Origin: Cannabis sativa
Lineage: Eukaryota > Streptophyta > Magnoliopsida > Rosales > Cannabaceae
Assembly (NCBI RefSeq): GCF_029168945.1
Contig: NC_083601.1
Span: 22,906,160 to 22,970,159, forward strand
DNA length: 64,000 nt
Direction of reading: 5' to 3'
Shown here one piece after another: positions 43,301-52,142 of this stretch (within the stretch, counting starts at the first letter, position 1; each line of letters opens with the position of its first letter). The position numbers and the translations under genes were made by a program. The notes beneath the pieces are model-generated. The model saw nothing but the letters and a program-made list of their open reading frames with translations, was not told where the DNA came from and made no database searches.

Positions 43301-44421
43301 AGACTCCTATGGATACTTGGTATTGGCATAAGGATCTTTATGGATTCTATACTGTGAGGGAGGCATATCGGTTGCTGCACCATTCAGAGATCACTAATAC
43401 TAGTGAGGCTGAGATTAAGATATGGAAAATTGCATGGAAGCTTCGTGTCCCTCCCAAGGTGTACCAACTTATGTGGCGTGCTTTATCTGGTTGCTTGGCT
43501 ACTAAGGATCAACTTACCACCAAACATATTACTCTAGACCAAGCTTGTCCTATGTGTAACCAGGTGCCTGAGACCATTTACCATTTGTTGGTGCAATGTT
43601 CTTTTGCACGGTCTTGTTGGCATCTTTCGGTTCTAAATTGGAGTCATACGCCTATGGAGTCTTTTTGGGATTGGTTTAGCCACATTCTGCTACAACACTC
43701 ATCCACGGCCCAGGAAGAATTGCTCATGGTTCTTTGGGCGATTTGGTATGCCCGAAATGAGGTGGTTTGGCGGGACAAATCAATGTCAGCGGCGGAGGTT
43801 ATTCTATTGGCAAGAGTAGTCCTTAATCAATGGAGAAATGCTCAACAAAGGAGAATGGGGTCTCTGCTTGTTCCCACGGGTTCAAGAGAGGACTTAGAGC
43901 ATTGGGTGAAACCAGTTATGGGAAAGATTAAGGTTAATGTCGATGGTGCAATCTTTGCAAGTGATGGTCGATTTGGAGCGGCAGGGGTGGCCCGGGATTC
44001 TCAGGGTCGATTCATTGAAGGCTTCACAGTTTTACGAGTGGGGCGTGTGGATTCGGCTATGGCTGAATTGGTAGGGGTTAAGGAGGCCTTGAGTTGGATC
44101 AAGAGGAAACATTGGGGACCGGTTGACCTTGAAACCGATTCTTTGGTTGTCGTCCAGGCAGTCCAAAGCACGATGGAGATACCTTCTCCTTTTGGCCTTC
44201 AGGTGGCGGTTTGTCGTTCTCTTTTAGCTGATTTGCCGTTAGTCTCAATTAATTTTGTTAAACGTTCTGTAAACAAAGCTGCACATTGTCTTGCTCGTAG
44301 CTCTTGTTTGTATCCAGATCGTATTTTTAGTGAGGATGATGTTCCTCCTGATTTTCTTTCTATTGTAGTGGTTGAATCTTCTTATTAATAAAGTTACCAT
44401 TTTCCTTCAAAAAAAAAAAAA
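39207..44421 (+). mobile_element. L1-type LINE, 5'-truncated, otherwise intact
   Basis: Two ORFs followed by a poly(A) tail (about 44409-44421). Flanked by perfect 14-bp target duplications AAGTATTCTTTAAA (39193-39206 and 44422-44435). The 5' end lies inside the DUF4283 domain of ORF1, so the insertion lost its promoter and ORF1 start, as is usual after incomplete target-primed reverse transcription. ORF2 has no stop or shift. Perfect duplications and an open ORF2 mean a recent insertion. It landed about 20 bp outside the 5' end of the Helitron. Confidence 0.94.
40312..44388 (+). CDS. LINE ORF2: endonuclease, reverse transcriptase, RNase H (1358 aa)
   Basis: Domains in order: exonuclease-endonuclease-phosphatase (SWNCRGMGNPRAI, LCET, GDMNNVL, SSSDHCPIFLD), about residues 1-230; RT (DKSPGPDGMTPGFYQ, LIPKKKN, ALKLDMSKAYDRVEW, RGIRQGDPLSPYLF, HMLFADDCYIYCKA), about 440-720, with the FADD active site intact; zf-RVT (APKVYQLMWRAL-like with CPMC...H), about 1040-1110; RNase H (VNVDGAIF, AELVGVKEAL, ETDSLVVVQA, AAHCLARSS), about 1208-1330, with catalytic D-E-D visible. 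It nicks target DNA and copies LINE RNA. A C-terminal RNase H is known in plant L1 lineages. No lesion seen, so it could supply enzyme in trans if transcribed. Confidence 0.94.
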   Translation: MSTLSWNCRGMGNPRAIQFLYDTVAHRKPDYIFLCETLCRKDVLERVRAKLKFEGMFAVDACGRSGGVALLWRNKEDVKVLNYATNFVDVEVRPTDVGEWRLTGFYGESKRSLRGASWEQLRTLARGNTLPWCVIGDMNNVLSQEDKKGGHPYPNWLVDGFRDTIQECGLIDLDIVGHQFTWEKSRGTDNWIEVRLDRALVTDRWLQLFPRAKLINLEVSSSDHCPIFLDLVRHNIASGSRKFRFENCWLREPLCYQVVKECWEEYNLAGIQEKIQRCGESLSVWGKDYSGNFASRIKYWKKEVRRWKQGRDPDAISKYKEAETELFEVLTQKEVFWRQRSKQLWLQEGDKNSKFFHATASSRRRMNAIDKLQCEDGSWVDWESGLSDVMCSYFQNLFTSSNCTMDDVLDGISATVTSTQNDSLLQPLTDEEVKDALFQMHPDKSPGPDGMTPGFYQKCWAIVGNDVIKQVRSFFLFGQLPTGLNHTNLVLIPKKKNATTMGDLRPIALCNVLYKVCSKVLANRLKHVLPTVISENQSAFIPGRLITDNIMISFEVMHYLKRKRVGKEGYMALKLDMSKAYDRVEWLFLKNIMLKMGFDARVVDLILHCVSTVSYTITHGGREMGPIVPGRGIRQGDPLSPYLFLLCAEGFSSLIKRFEARGALHGCRVCNGAPIISHMLFADDCYIYCKAIEREARSVLLLLQLFEQASGQCVNYSKSTIFFSLNTTSASRQDMCNLLRMNEAPENSLYLGLPCIMGRNKNAILGFLKDKMQKRIQSWEGRLLSKAGKEVLIKTVAQSLPTYAMSVFLLPVETCNKLEGMMSKYWWSSGSNQNRGVSWVSWRKLCRHKHHGGLGFRDLRDFNLAMLGKQAWRLVTNAHSLVSRVYKARYYPQGSFLSASLGPNPSFIWKSIFETQALIKEGARRGVGPGTNVSVQFDPWLADESQPWVTSRATGMETWTVHNLMLVGERAWDLEVVSDIFNDRDKEIILRTNIDQETPMDTWYWHKDLYGFYTVREAYRLLHHSEITNTSEAEIKIWKIAWKLRVPPKVYQLMWRALSGCLATKDQLTTKHITLDQACPMCNQVPETIYHLLVQCSFARSCWHLSVLNWSHTPMESFWDWFSHILLQHSSTAQEELLMVLWAIWYARNEVVWRDKSMSAAEVILLARVVLNQWRNAQQRRMGSLLVPTGSREDLEHWVKPVMGKIKVNVDGAIFASDGRFGAAGVARDSQGRFIEGFTVLRVGRVDSAMAELVGVKEALSWIKRKHWGPVDLETDSLVVVQAVQSTMEIPSPFGLQVAVCRSLLADLPLVSINFVKRSVNKAAHCLARSSCLYPDRIFSEDDVPPDFLSIVVVESSY

Positions 44422-44464
44422 AAGTATTCTTTAAAATATCTCCATTATTAATGTTGGAGCATTA

Positions 44465-45836
44465 AGGCTAGTTTAGCACAGTTAGTGTGGGAAAAAAATA
44501 ATTATAGTTGTGTTGTGAGAAAAAATAGTTGTAGTAAGATTGTAAAAAAAAACTGAGTTGAATATTTGGTAAATTATAAATTTTAAAGCGTTGCGAGTTG
44601 TTAAGATTTTATAATTATAATGATAATATTATAATATAATTCATTATAATCATATATATATATATAAAATATGTTATATAAAATTTTTATTTTCTATATA
44701 TTTTTAATTATTTTTTTCTGTAGTATAAATTTATATGCATTTAATTAAAATAATTTATAATATTTTTATCTCTTGTAAACAAAGAAAAAAAAATGTAGTT
44801 TATAAAAACTTAGGTTAATGTTATTTGTTAATAATAAAAATATAAATATAGAAACATTGATGTTTCTCCAATAGCTAATAATGAGAGATATTATTGATCA
44901 CAGGTAGAGTTAAGTTCTAGTTCGTTCAAGCTTCTAATCTTTCTACTCCACTTCAGATCACGGTTGGGATTAGAGATATTAGATTCTAGTTTTAAAAATT
45001 CAGTCATAAAATCCGAACCTTTCTTCCCCAACTAAAAAACCCACCACAAGTGATTAAATGACCTAAAGTATAAATTGTAAGTCATGGTGTCTTGTCTATT
45101 GACATGCAAAGTTCGTATTGGTTTTGAGTGCTCTGTTTTTTTCTTCTTTTGGTTCTTTGGCAATGGTACCATGAAGCTTTAGCCATTAAAGAGGCGTTAA
45201 GTTGGATCAAGGATCATGAATGACATAATGTTGAACTTGAGTTCGATTGTCTCTCAATTGTCCAAGCTATTCGAAGTAACATCACCATGGTTTCGCCTCT
45301 TGGGGGAGTGGTGATGGACTGTCGAAAGCTTCTATCTATTTTAAACAATGTTTCTTTGTTTTTTATTAAACGATCTGCTTATATGACTGCGCACAACTTT
45401 ATTAGAGCGTCATATTCTTTTCCAGATTGAGTTTTCAGTGGGAGGGATGTTCCTACTGAATTACAGTCTTGTCTTTTGGCTGATTTAACAAATTAATAAA
45501 ATTACAAATTAAATTAAAAAAATATATAAAATATTTTTTGAAAAAAATAAAAAATAATAAATTTAAATGTTTTTTTTCCTTAAGAAAATATTTTATTTCT
45601 TTTAATATGTAATAAATAATTAAATACATTTTTAGTAAAAATTAATTTATGATAGAGTTTTTTAATCAAAACATTTTTTTTTTGTTCTAAAAGTTGGATT
45701 GCATTAGCTTTAACGCAGTAGTTTTTTTATAAATTATTCAATAAACTGTTTTTCAACTACTTACCAAACACATTTTTATTAAATTTTTTTTAAAAATCAA
45801 CTTTTAACTTTTCTAAAAATTATACCAAACGAGCTC
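44465..45836. mobile_element. Tourist-like element, copy 2, carrying an insertion
   Basis: Starts AGGCTAGTTTAGCACAG after TTA and ends ACCAAACGAGCTC before TAA. The interior follows copy 1 at 34203-34908 (TTTGGTAAATTATAA, GAGTTGTTAAGATT, ATAATGATAATATT, AATAAATTTAAAT). Between about 44853 and 45510 it is interrupted by a LINE-derived insertion. Ends are more mutated than in copy 1. Confidence 0.7.
44853..45510 (+). mobile_element. Insertion in Tourist copy 2 ending in a LINE ORF2 3' fragment
   Basis: From about 45168 it reads HEALAIKEALSWIK, ELEFDCLSIVQAIRS, PLGGVVMDCRKLL, FFIKRSA...TAHNF, matching the ORF2 RNase H C-terminus of the full LINE at 39207-44421, with two or more stops. The first 300 bp (44853-45160) are unrecognised. 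AAAAATATAAATATA-like sequence flanks both sides and may be a worn target duplication. Confidence 0.65.
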
Positions 45837-45839
45837 TAA

Positions 45840-46104
45840 GTTGCATCATTTTCTTCTTGAAAGAATTTAAGTGTTGCCTTTTAAAATTTATCAGTTGGCA
45901 AACATTCTAAATTTTATAAAATACTCATGTTTTAAAAAATACTTACCTAATTCTTTTGGGTTGAATTAGGTGTCTTACATTGTTAAAAAATAAATCTAAA
46001 ATTTGGTAATATACTTAATTATGTATATACAAAATTTTATTATAATTTCTCATCTAATTAAGATTTGTCCCCCAAGTATTGTCATTTACCAAATTGTACT
46101 CTTT
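45840..46104. other. Spacer
   Basis: AT-rich, no gene or repeat boundary seen. Confidence 0.5.
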
Positions 46105-46259
46105 TAACTTTTCATATCGTAAAAAATTCTTGTGGAACTATTAATGAGATTGTTAGATTCAAGAATTTTCATTTAATTTTATTAACGAGCGCCTAATATT
46201 GATTAAAATTCTTGAATTCAACAATCTCAGAAGTTCAAAGAAATTTTTTAAAAAGTTTA
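46105..46259. mobile_element. Foldback element with imperfect arms
   Basis: The left arm (about 46105-46180, containing GAGATTGTTAGATTCAAGAATTTT) is inverted at about 46200-46259 (AAAATTCTTGAATTCAACAATCTC ... AAAAAGTTT). Both arms begin with an AACTTTT-like end. Non-coding; no target duplication identified. Confidence 0.6.
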
Positions 46260-46414
46260 AAGAACACGATTTAATATATGTCAAAGTTCGAATGAACATA
46301 ATTTAACATAAATAATTACCATGTTCGACATAAATTTATAAATCCAATAAAAAACTTTAACAAATAAAAGTTTTCTAAAAAAAATCTATCATAATTAACC
46401 TAATTTCTCTCATC

Positions 46415-46481
46415 TTTTTTTTTTTGATTCAAGCGTTTATATATTACATTATGTTTTACCTGGGACTCGAACCCAGGTAAT
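46415..46481 (-). mobile_element. Tiny retroposon with tRNA-like B box and poly(A) tail
   Basis: Flanked by perfect 12-bp direct repeats ATTTCTCTCATC (46403-46414 and 46482-46493). On the minus strand it reads a T-arm-like hairpin CCTGGGTTCGAGTCCCAGG (46459-46477) with a canonical Pol III B box GGTTCGAGTCC, then 33 bases, then an 11-A tail. This is the 3' part of a tRNA-derived SINE truncated at its 5' end, or a retrotransposed tRNA 3' fragment. It cannot be a tRNA gene because the D- and anticodon arms are absent. Confidence 0.75.
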
Positions 46482-46493
46482 ATTTCTCTCATC

Positions 46494-46880
46494 AATAGAG
46501 GGCAAAAATAGCACCATTGCTCCCTATAATATTTTTCTTAAGAATAACAATAAGAAAATCATTTTATCACATGGTCTCTATCATTATTCACACCCAAATG
46601 CCAGCAGAGGCAGAAGAACATGACTTTGTGGGCAAAATATTAATATTTATTATAAGCTAAAGCCTAAATACAATCATGTTGTCTCTAAAATATATAAAAA
46701 TCAAATAGAAGAAACATTAAAAACACATGTGCTAAAAATCGAATACAGATAGAATTTATGTACTCTGCACAATTTAATGAGAAAATGACCACACAGAATT
46801 GAGAAAACGATGCCATGGCCAATCCAAAGGGCTGTAAATTACAAAATAAAACTATAATTTCTTAAAAATAACTTCTTTTA

Positions 46881-46915
<35 letters not shown>

Positions 46916-47236
46916 TTAAATAGAAATTGGGGTGTGGGGAAGAATCAAGAAAGAGACCTGAGAAGAATGAAGAGCTGTTGAGGACAAGTAGAAGGAAGGT
47001 GTTATAACAGTATAATATATAATTATATATACATGTGTAATTTGTAATTTGTAATTAAATATCGTAAACAACGACTACCCCGTGATAGTCGGTATTCATA
47101 GTAATTTTTTATTATTTGTTTTCTTTCTTTGTAACCTTTTAAAGCAAAACAAATAAAGGTCCGGCCTTTAGTTTAGACGTGGTTTCTTTCTGGTTGTTGT
47201 GTGGTCTTCTTTCTGTGAAGTTTTTTTGCTTTGAAA
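46494..47236. other. Upstream region of the JAZ gene
   Basis: Presumed promoter and 5' leader. It includes an (AAT)n run at 46881-46911, an ACATGTG motif near 47030, which is a weak variant of the G-box bound by MYC factors, and a CT-rich leader near 47180-47225. No perfect CACGTG G-box seen. Confidence 0.45.
46881..46911. repeat. (AAT)n microsatellite
   Basis: About ten AAT triplets in the JAZ upstream region. Confidence 0.93.
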
Positions 47237-49056
47237 ATGGTGATAGAGAACAGATCTGATTCTGATGGGGTAAGGCTTGAAGAGGAGCCTAAAATTTCCC
47301 ATGTAGAGCTGAAGAAGGGAGAGGAAGAAAAAGAGCTGGACAGGAATGATGACTCCAAATCAATTTTCCAGCCTTTGTCTGAATCCAGGTATTGTACTCT
47401 TTACATGGGACGAGTTCTTAGTAAAAGAATCATTTTTATGTTAAGGTTTTGATTGTTCTTTTGTGGGTTTTCTGATTTATTGTCTATTTATGTGTTTTGA
47501 TGTGTCTTGAAAGAACAGCTTTGCATAATCATCAATTATTCTTTGTTTTGTTTGTTTGGCTGTTGAAATTCCTTGTTGGGTTTCAGAAGTTTGACAAGCA
47601 AATGAAAAAATAGGAGAATTTTTCTACTTTGTAGAACCCACAAATCGACTATGTGCCACATGTTCTGCTGAAGTTTTGAGTGAAGGGTTGGTTTTAGGTT
47701 CAGGTAAAGGGTTTGGTTTTAGGTTTTAGCTTGCCAAACCAAACTACAGTTCCTATTGACTTCAGGGTTATTCCAGTAGTCATTGACTTAATTCTATTTG
47801 GCAGGTTAAATTTGCTAGGGTAGTAGGTTCTTTCTTATTTTTTGTGGGTCAACCCAGGTTCATAACTTCTCAATTATTGTCTATCTAGTTTAGTTACAGT
47901 GTTTAGATTCAGTATGTATTATTCTCTCGGCTCAATTTCCAAAGCTGTAGACTCCACTCAAAATATTTGACTTAATCCCAAAACCCAGCCACAAAATATT
48001 CAATCACCACATAATATTTTGTTAGCTGCAAAGAAAAACATAATATTTGTTTGTTCCTTTCACTAAGTTTACTGCAATAGTAAAAGTTGTACATTCTATA
48101 GTTTGGTTGCTTTTGGTTCTGGTACTTAATCTTGAAAAATCCTCAAGATCACTTTGTTCTCTTCTCTCATGTCCTCTGTCCTCAGTCCTCATGGGTAGCA
48201 TTTGTTTTCATTTAAACACATAATATTAGCAAAAGAGCCTTTGAGCTTTTCTTCTTTCACTAAAAAATTCATATTCGGCTGACATGATATACTGGTTTCT
48301 TTGTCTTTTGATGTTTGAGATCTGAAACAATGCCAAAATCTGCTTCAAACACTGCACCTGCGGCTCAGCTTACCATCTTTTATGGTGGGTGCGTCAAGAT
48401 CTTTGATGGAATTCCTGAAGAAAAGGTATGATTCTCTTCCAATTTCAGCCTTTTCAACCCCATGATTCATGTTCCTAATTGATGTTGCTTTCTTTAGGTC
48501 AATGAAATTATACGTATGGCTGCTGCCACTGCTGCTGCCATTAAGTCCAGCAATATGAATAATATGGAGGCTGATAATGCCTCTAGTTCACCAGTTCCTC
48601 CGAGGTCTCCTGCAATTCAAAATGCGGCTGCAGTGGGTTCTCTTCTTGCCCAGCTTTGCCCTGCTCAGAAGAGTTCCCTTAACAAACTGCAAGCTGGTAA
48701 TAATTGCCCTACTTTGCTACAAAATAGCAGTAATGCTGCAGAAGTTATTAAAGAGATTTTCATGATTGATTTTCCTCTAACCTTTTTTCTTTATCATGGT
48801 TTAGAATTTCCAATTGCAAGAAGGCACTCCCTTCAGAGTTTCTTGGAGAAGCGCCGGAACAGGTACCCCAATATAAAGCACCATTGAAATTTTGAAAATT
48901 GTCTTGATTCCTTGGCCATATAAATGGTCAATGTTTATTACACCAGCAACCTCTAATATGTCATATGTGTATCATTTTCTTTTTTGTAGGCTGGTAAGCA
49001 AGAGCCCATATCCTTCTTCACCAATGATGAAGGTAGAAAATGACTCAGTTGTCTGA
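47237..49056 (+). CDS. JAZ: Jasmonate ZIM-domain (JAZ/TIFY) repressor, 5 exons, 193 aa
   Basis: Exons 47237-47388, 48320-48425, 48498-48696, 48805-48862, 48990-49056; all GT-AG, phases consistent. TIFY motif (LTIFYGG) is at residues 68-74, in the ZIM domain that recruits NINJA/TOPLESS and mediates dimerisation. The Jas motif (PIARRHSLQSFLEKRRNR) is at 155-172, followed by LVSKSPYP; it binds MYC factors and, with jasmonoyl-isoleucine, the COI1 receptor for degradation. Two Jas residues differ from the usual LPIARR...SLQRFLEKR: Phe154 for Leu and Ser164 for Arg. Intron 3 (108 nt) is open and in frame; intron 4 is the classical Jas intron. N-terminus and short C-tail recall the TIFY3 (JAZ11/12) group, which I cannot confirm. 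Nuclear. Confidence 0.92.
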
Positions 49057-50090
49057 CCTTGTCCTGCAGTGATGATTTCATCACTTTCGACAAGGTTTTT
49101 ATGGTTCCAGGAGGAATATTAACCTATTGTTTTTTTTACCTTTGAATAAACTATGTATGAATTTATTGTGAAATCTTCACTTGCTTATGGAGAAGTGTAG
49201 TCTTGTAAAAAAAAACTTATGTCTGACTGTACTAAAGTGAACTTAGTAGTGATGATGTATTTTGATTTGTGTCTTACAAGGACTTATAACCCAAATGGTC
49301 TCTTAGTGTTGTAACTTGTATCCTTAATAGGCCTTGGGAATTTGTTCATGTATTACATTATCTCCTTGAATCATCTGAACGAATTGGTATGTTTTTACTA
49401 CTATTAAGTGTATACTTTCGTGTTTAATAACAAACTTACATAAAGGGGAAGGGCCAATAGTTAAAAACATCAGAAAAACTCCTCTTTACTTTGTGATTAA
49501 AGTGAGACACAACCATCTTTAACAAATGTAACCAGAAATGGCTAATCCTTGTTAGAGCTTAACAGTAAGCAATGTTTAGCTACTTGAAAATATATGTTAT
49601 GTTTATTGTACAAGTGGATGTATGCTGTATGTTTGTTGTAATAATTTTTGTTACCAATCTAGAGCTCTTTCAACATGTTTGTAACTCAATTGTTATCTCT
49701 AAACAGCCTTGTAAATTTGGATTTAACATGGTATTTATTTCAGGTAGATGAATTCTGTTCTCTTGGAACAATCCTTGTACTAAATTCGAGCTCAATGCTC
49801 TGTATAGATATCATGTCTTTCTCAACAGTTTTTAACTTTCCGAACTTCTGTGAGTTCTTCAATTGTTCTCTTTAAAAATAGAGCCTTGATTGCTTAGATT
49901 TTACAAACAGAATACACATAATTTTCACAAGAGCACTTAAGCAATAAGAGCCAGGGCAGATTTATTCCAACAAAACGATATCGCTTAACACAAGTCTACA
50001 TGCCAAAAACACACCACAAAAACTAGCTCATATGCTTAGTTAGTAAATCACTTTAACAAGTCACTAACACCAGTTTACATTAAGCAATTT
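49057..50090. other. Convergent 3' regions of JAZ and FAX1-type genes
   Basis: Holds the 3' UTR of the + strand JAZ gene (AATAAA near 49145) and, at the right, of the minus-strand exporter gene. A 66-codon frame at 49675-49875 has no recognisable domain. Nothing else seen. Confidence 0.55.
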
Positions 50091-51563
50091 TCAGTGAGCA
50101 CTGCGTAGGATCCCATGCAAGTAGCCACCAGTCATTATAAACGAGATAATGGATACGACACCAGCAGGAAATATCTTCCCTGATCTCTTAAAACGAGAAC
50201 CCATCACTACTAGTAGTGCAGCAGACAAGCCTGGCAAAACAAGGGATAATGAAAGCAATTAAGAGTAAAACCTAGTAGCAGCAAAGTATTTACTCTTATA
50301 TAATCGGTGAAGGAAACTAGTAGAGATGATTATGCATAATGCCTGCTTGTTTGCTCACACTTCATCTTGTTTCGAAGATAAAATTTTAGCAAAAAGAAGA
50401 TAAAAGTTGGGTGTTCTCCATGTAGAGATAATAACGAAAGAGATTGACTAAAGTGAGAAGATTTCTTACCAAGTCCCAAAGATGATGCAAACACAGGGTT
50501 GGTGGGAAGCTGAGTATAAACGTAATAGAGTAAAGAGGCTGATATTCCTCCTGCCAACAACGACTTCTGGCTGCCACTCTTCAAATAGCCCATAAGACCA
50601 CCCACTGTCAAAACAAGCAACCAACATCTCATTTATATGCAGAAGAAAGCCTAATTGGCTATGTTACGCAAAAACATCAATAAAAAACTTTTATGACCCT
50701 TTTCTAGAATAGTTAATCAAAAATTAACAAGGAAAACAGAATTAAGATTTTTGCAATCCGTGACCAAATATGAGTAATTTCATGAGACTTAAGTAGCCAT
50801 GGTCCGTGCAATTCACAACTAAGTAAATTCAGGAAACTAAGTAGAACCCAATAGATTCTTGACCACATCACGTTAATGGAAGCAATTTCCAATACGTGAG
50901 AGAACCAATAGTTTGTGTTGTTGAAAAGAGCCATAAGCCAATTGTAAAAATGTTTTCAAAAACTAAAATGGAAAGTGACATTTTTCCCCAATTTAATCTA
51001 ATTAATCATGCGGTGACTCCAAAAATCCTGTAATCTAAATATGATCACTTCCATTATAAAGCATAAACATCAGCACAGCACTAATTCAAATTCACAAAAA
51101 CACTTAAGAGTTCTATAATCTCACCTCCAACAAGGGCAGCATACCCAAGAGTTAATTTCTGAGACATTGACAAAGCCATCTTCTTTTTGCTATTCTCGTG
51201 CGATTCGCCTTCACCCTCACCCTCGTTGGAGTTACTATTATCACCTCCACCACCACCGCCTCCACCGCTATCGCCTCGATCACCGAAACCGTTTCCGTCA
51301 CCACCGCCGGTATCCAATTGAATGTCGACCTCCTTAGTGGCCGAGTCGACAGTGAAGGTGTTAGAGGATCTGGGGTCAGAGACAACTGCAGTGCAGAGAA
51401 GCTTCTGATGATGATGAACTCTGAGAAGATTAGAGCTACCAAAGGACGTTCTAGACGAGCGCGAAAGCAGTGCCGGAGCTCCGCCGCTGGATAGGCAGGA
51501 GAATCGGATTTTGGGTTGAAGCAGAAGAAAGGTCTGTGAAACACCTAACAACGCCTCTGCCAT
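50091..51563 (-). CDS. FAX1: Chloroplast fatty-acid exporter, FAX1 type (3 exons, 237 aa)
   Basis: Exons 51563-51125, 50604-50470, 50230-50091; GT-AG introns, 714 nt in frame. Residues 1-60 are Ser/Arg-rich with few acidic residues, a chloroplast transit peptide. Residues about 85-125 form a Gly/Asp-rich linker (a run of eight Gly) found in FAX1-type proteins. From about 130 comes the Tmemb_14 domain with four hydrophobic helices (LTLGYAALVGVGGLMGYL, SLLAGGISASLLYYVY, ALLVVMGS, IFPAGVVSIISFIMTGGYL). FAX1 sits in the inner plastid envelope and moves free fatty acids out for lipid assembly in the ER. Assignment to FAX1 over its paralogues rests on the Gly-rich linker. No lesion. Confidence 0.9.
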
Positions 51564-52142
51564 GTGTTTTTTGTTTAAGCTTCTGGTCAGTTCTTGATTT
51601 TGACTTCTCTTCTCTTCACGTCTCCAGTTTCTATTTGTCTATTGACATGGTATTGGGTTGGGCCTGCTGTTATAATGGATCTTGGGTCTAACAAGCTTGT
51701 CAGAAGCCCAAAAGGCCCAATTTGAACGGACAATTTTGCCCTCTTTGCCAAAATCTAGGTGCCAGGCAAATAGAAAGCACAAGAAAAAGGAAGAGCTGCT
51801 AAAAAATGAAATCCCCTTTGATTCCATCATCAACAAAAGAACACCAGGGATGGATTGATGTAATTTATGATTCTACTTTAATGTTTTTTTGGGCCAAATA
51901 CAACACCATGCGAGACACTGCAAGGCAGGCAGATTAGGCAATTTTTAGATAGTTTTTGTAGTTTTTAAAACTCTAACCCATAACTGTCCAACAAGTTGAT
52001 GGATTGAGCGGTTTTTTTATGTGTAACTTTATGCGATTTGAGTTGATGAAACATACAAATTTATCATCGTATGACATTGTTGAAAAGAGATTCAAACTAC
52101 AACTACAAACTTGTTTGTAACTTTTTTGATCATCATACATTA
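51564..52142. other. Upstream region of the FAX1-type gene
   Basis: Leader and presumed promoter on the minus strand. No clear TATA box or regulatory motif picked out. No gene on the + strand. Confidence 0.45.

Noticed and set aside
40312..44388. Intact 1358-aa host gene
   Set aside because: Domains and flanking duplications identify LINE ORF2.
46459..46477. tRNA gene
   Set aside because: Only a T-arm is present; D arm, anticodon arm and acceptor stem are missing, and a poly(A) tail with target duplications shows a retroposon.
48516..48887. A 123-codon frame as a separate small gene
   Set aside because: It is JAZ exon 3, the in-frame intron, exon 4 and part of the Jas intron.
49675..49875. 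66-codon hydrophobic frame as a gene
   Set aside because: No homology features; lies in the convergent 3' region between two genes.
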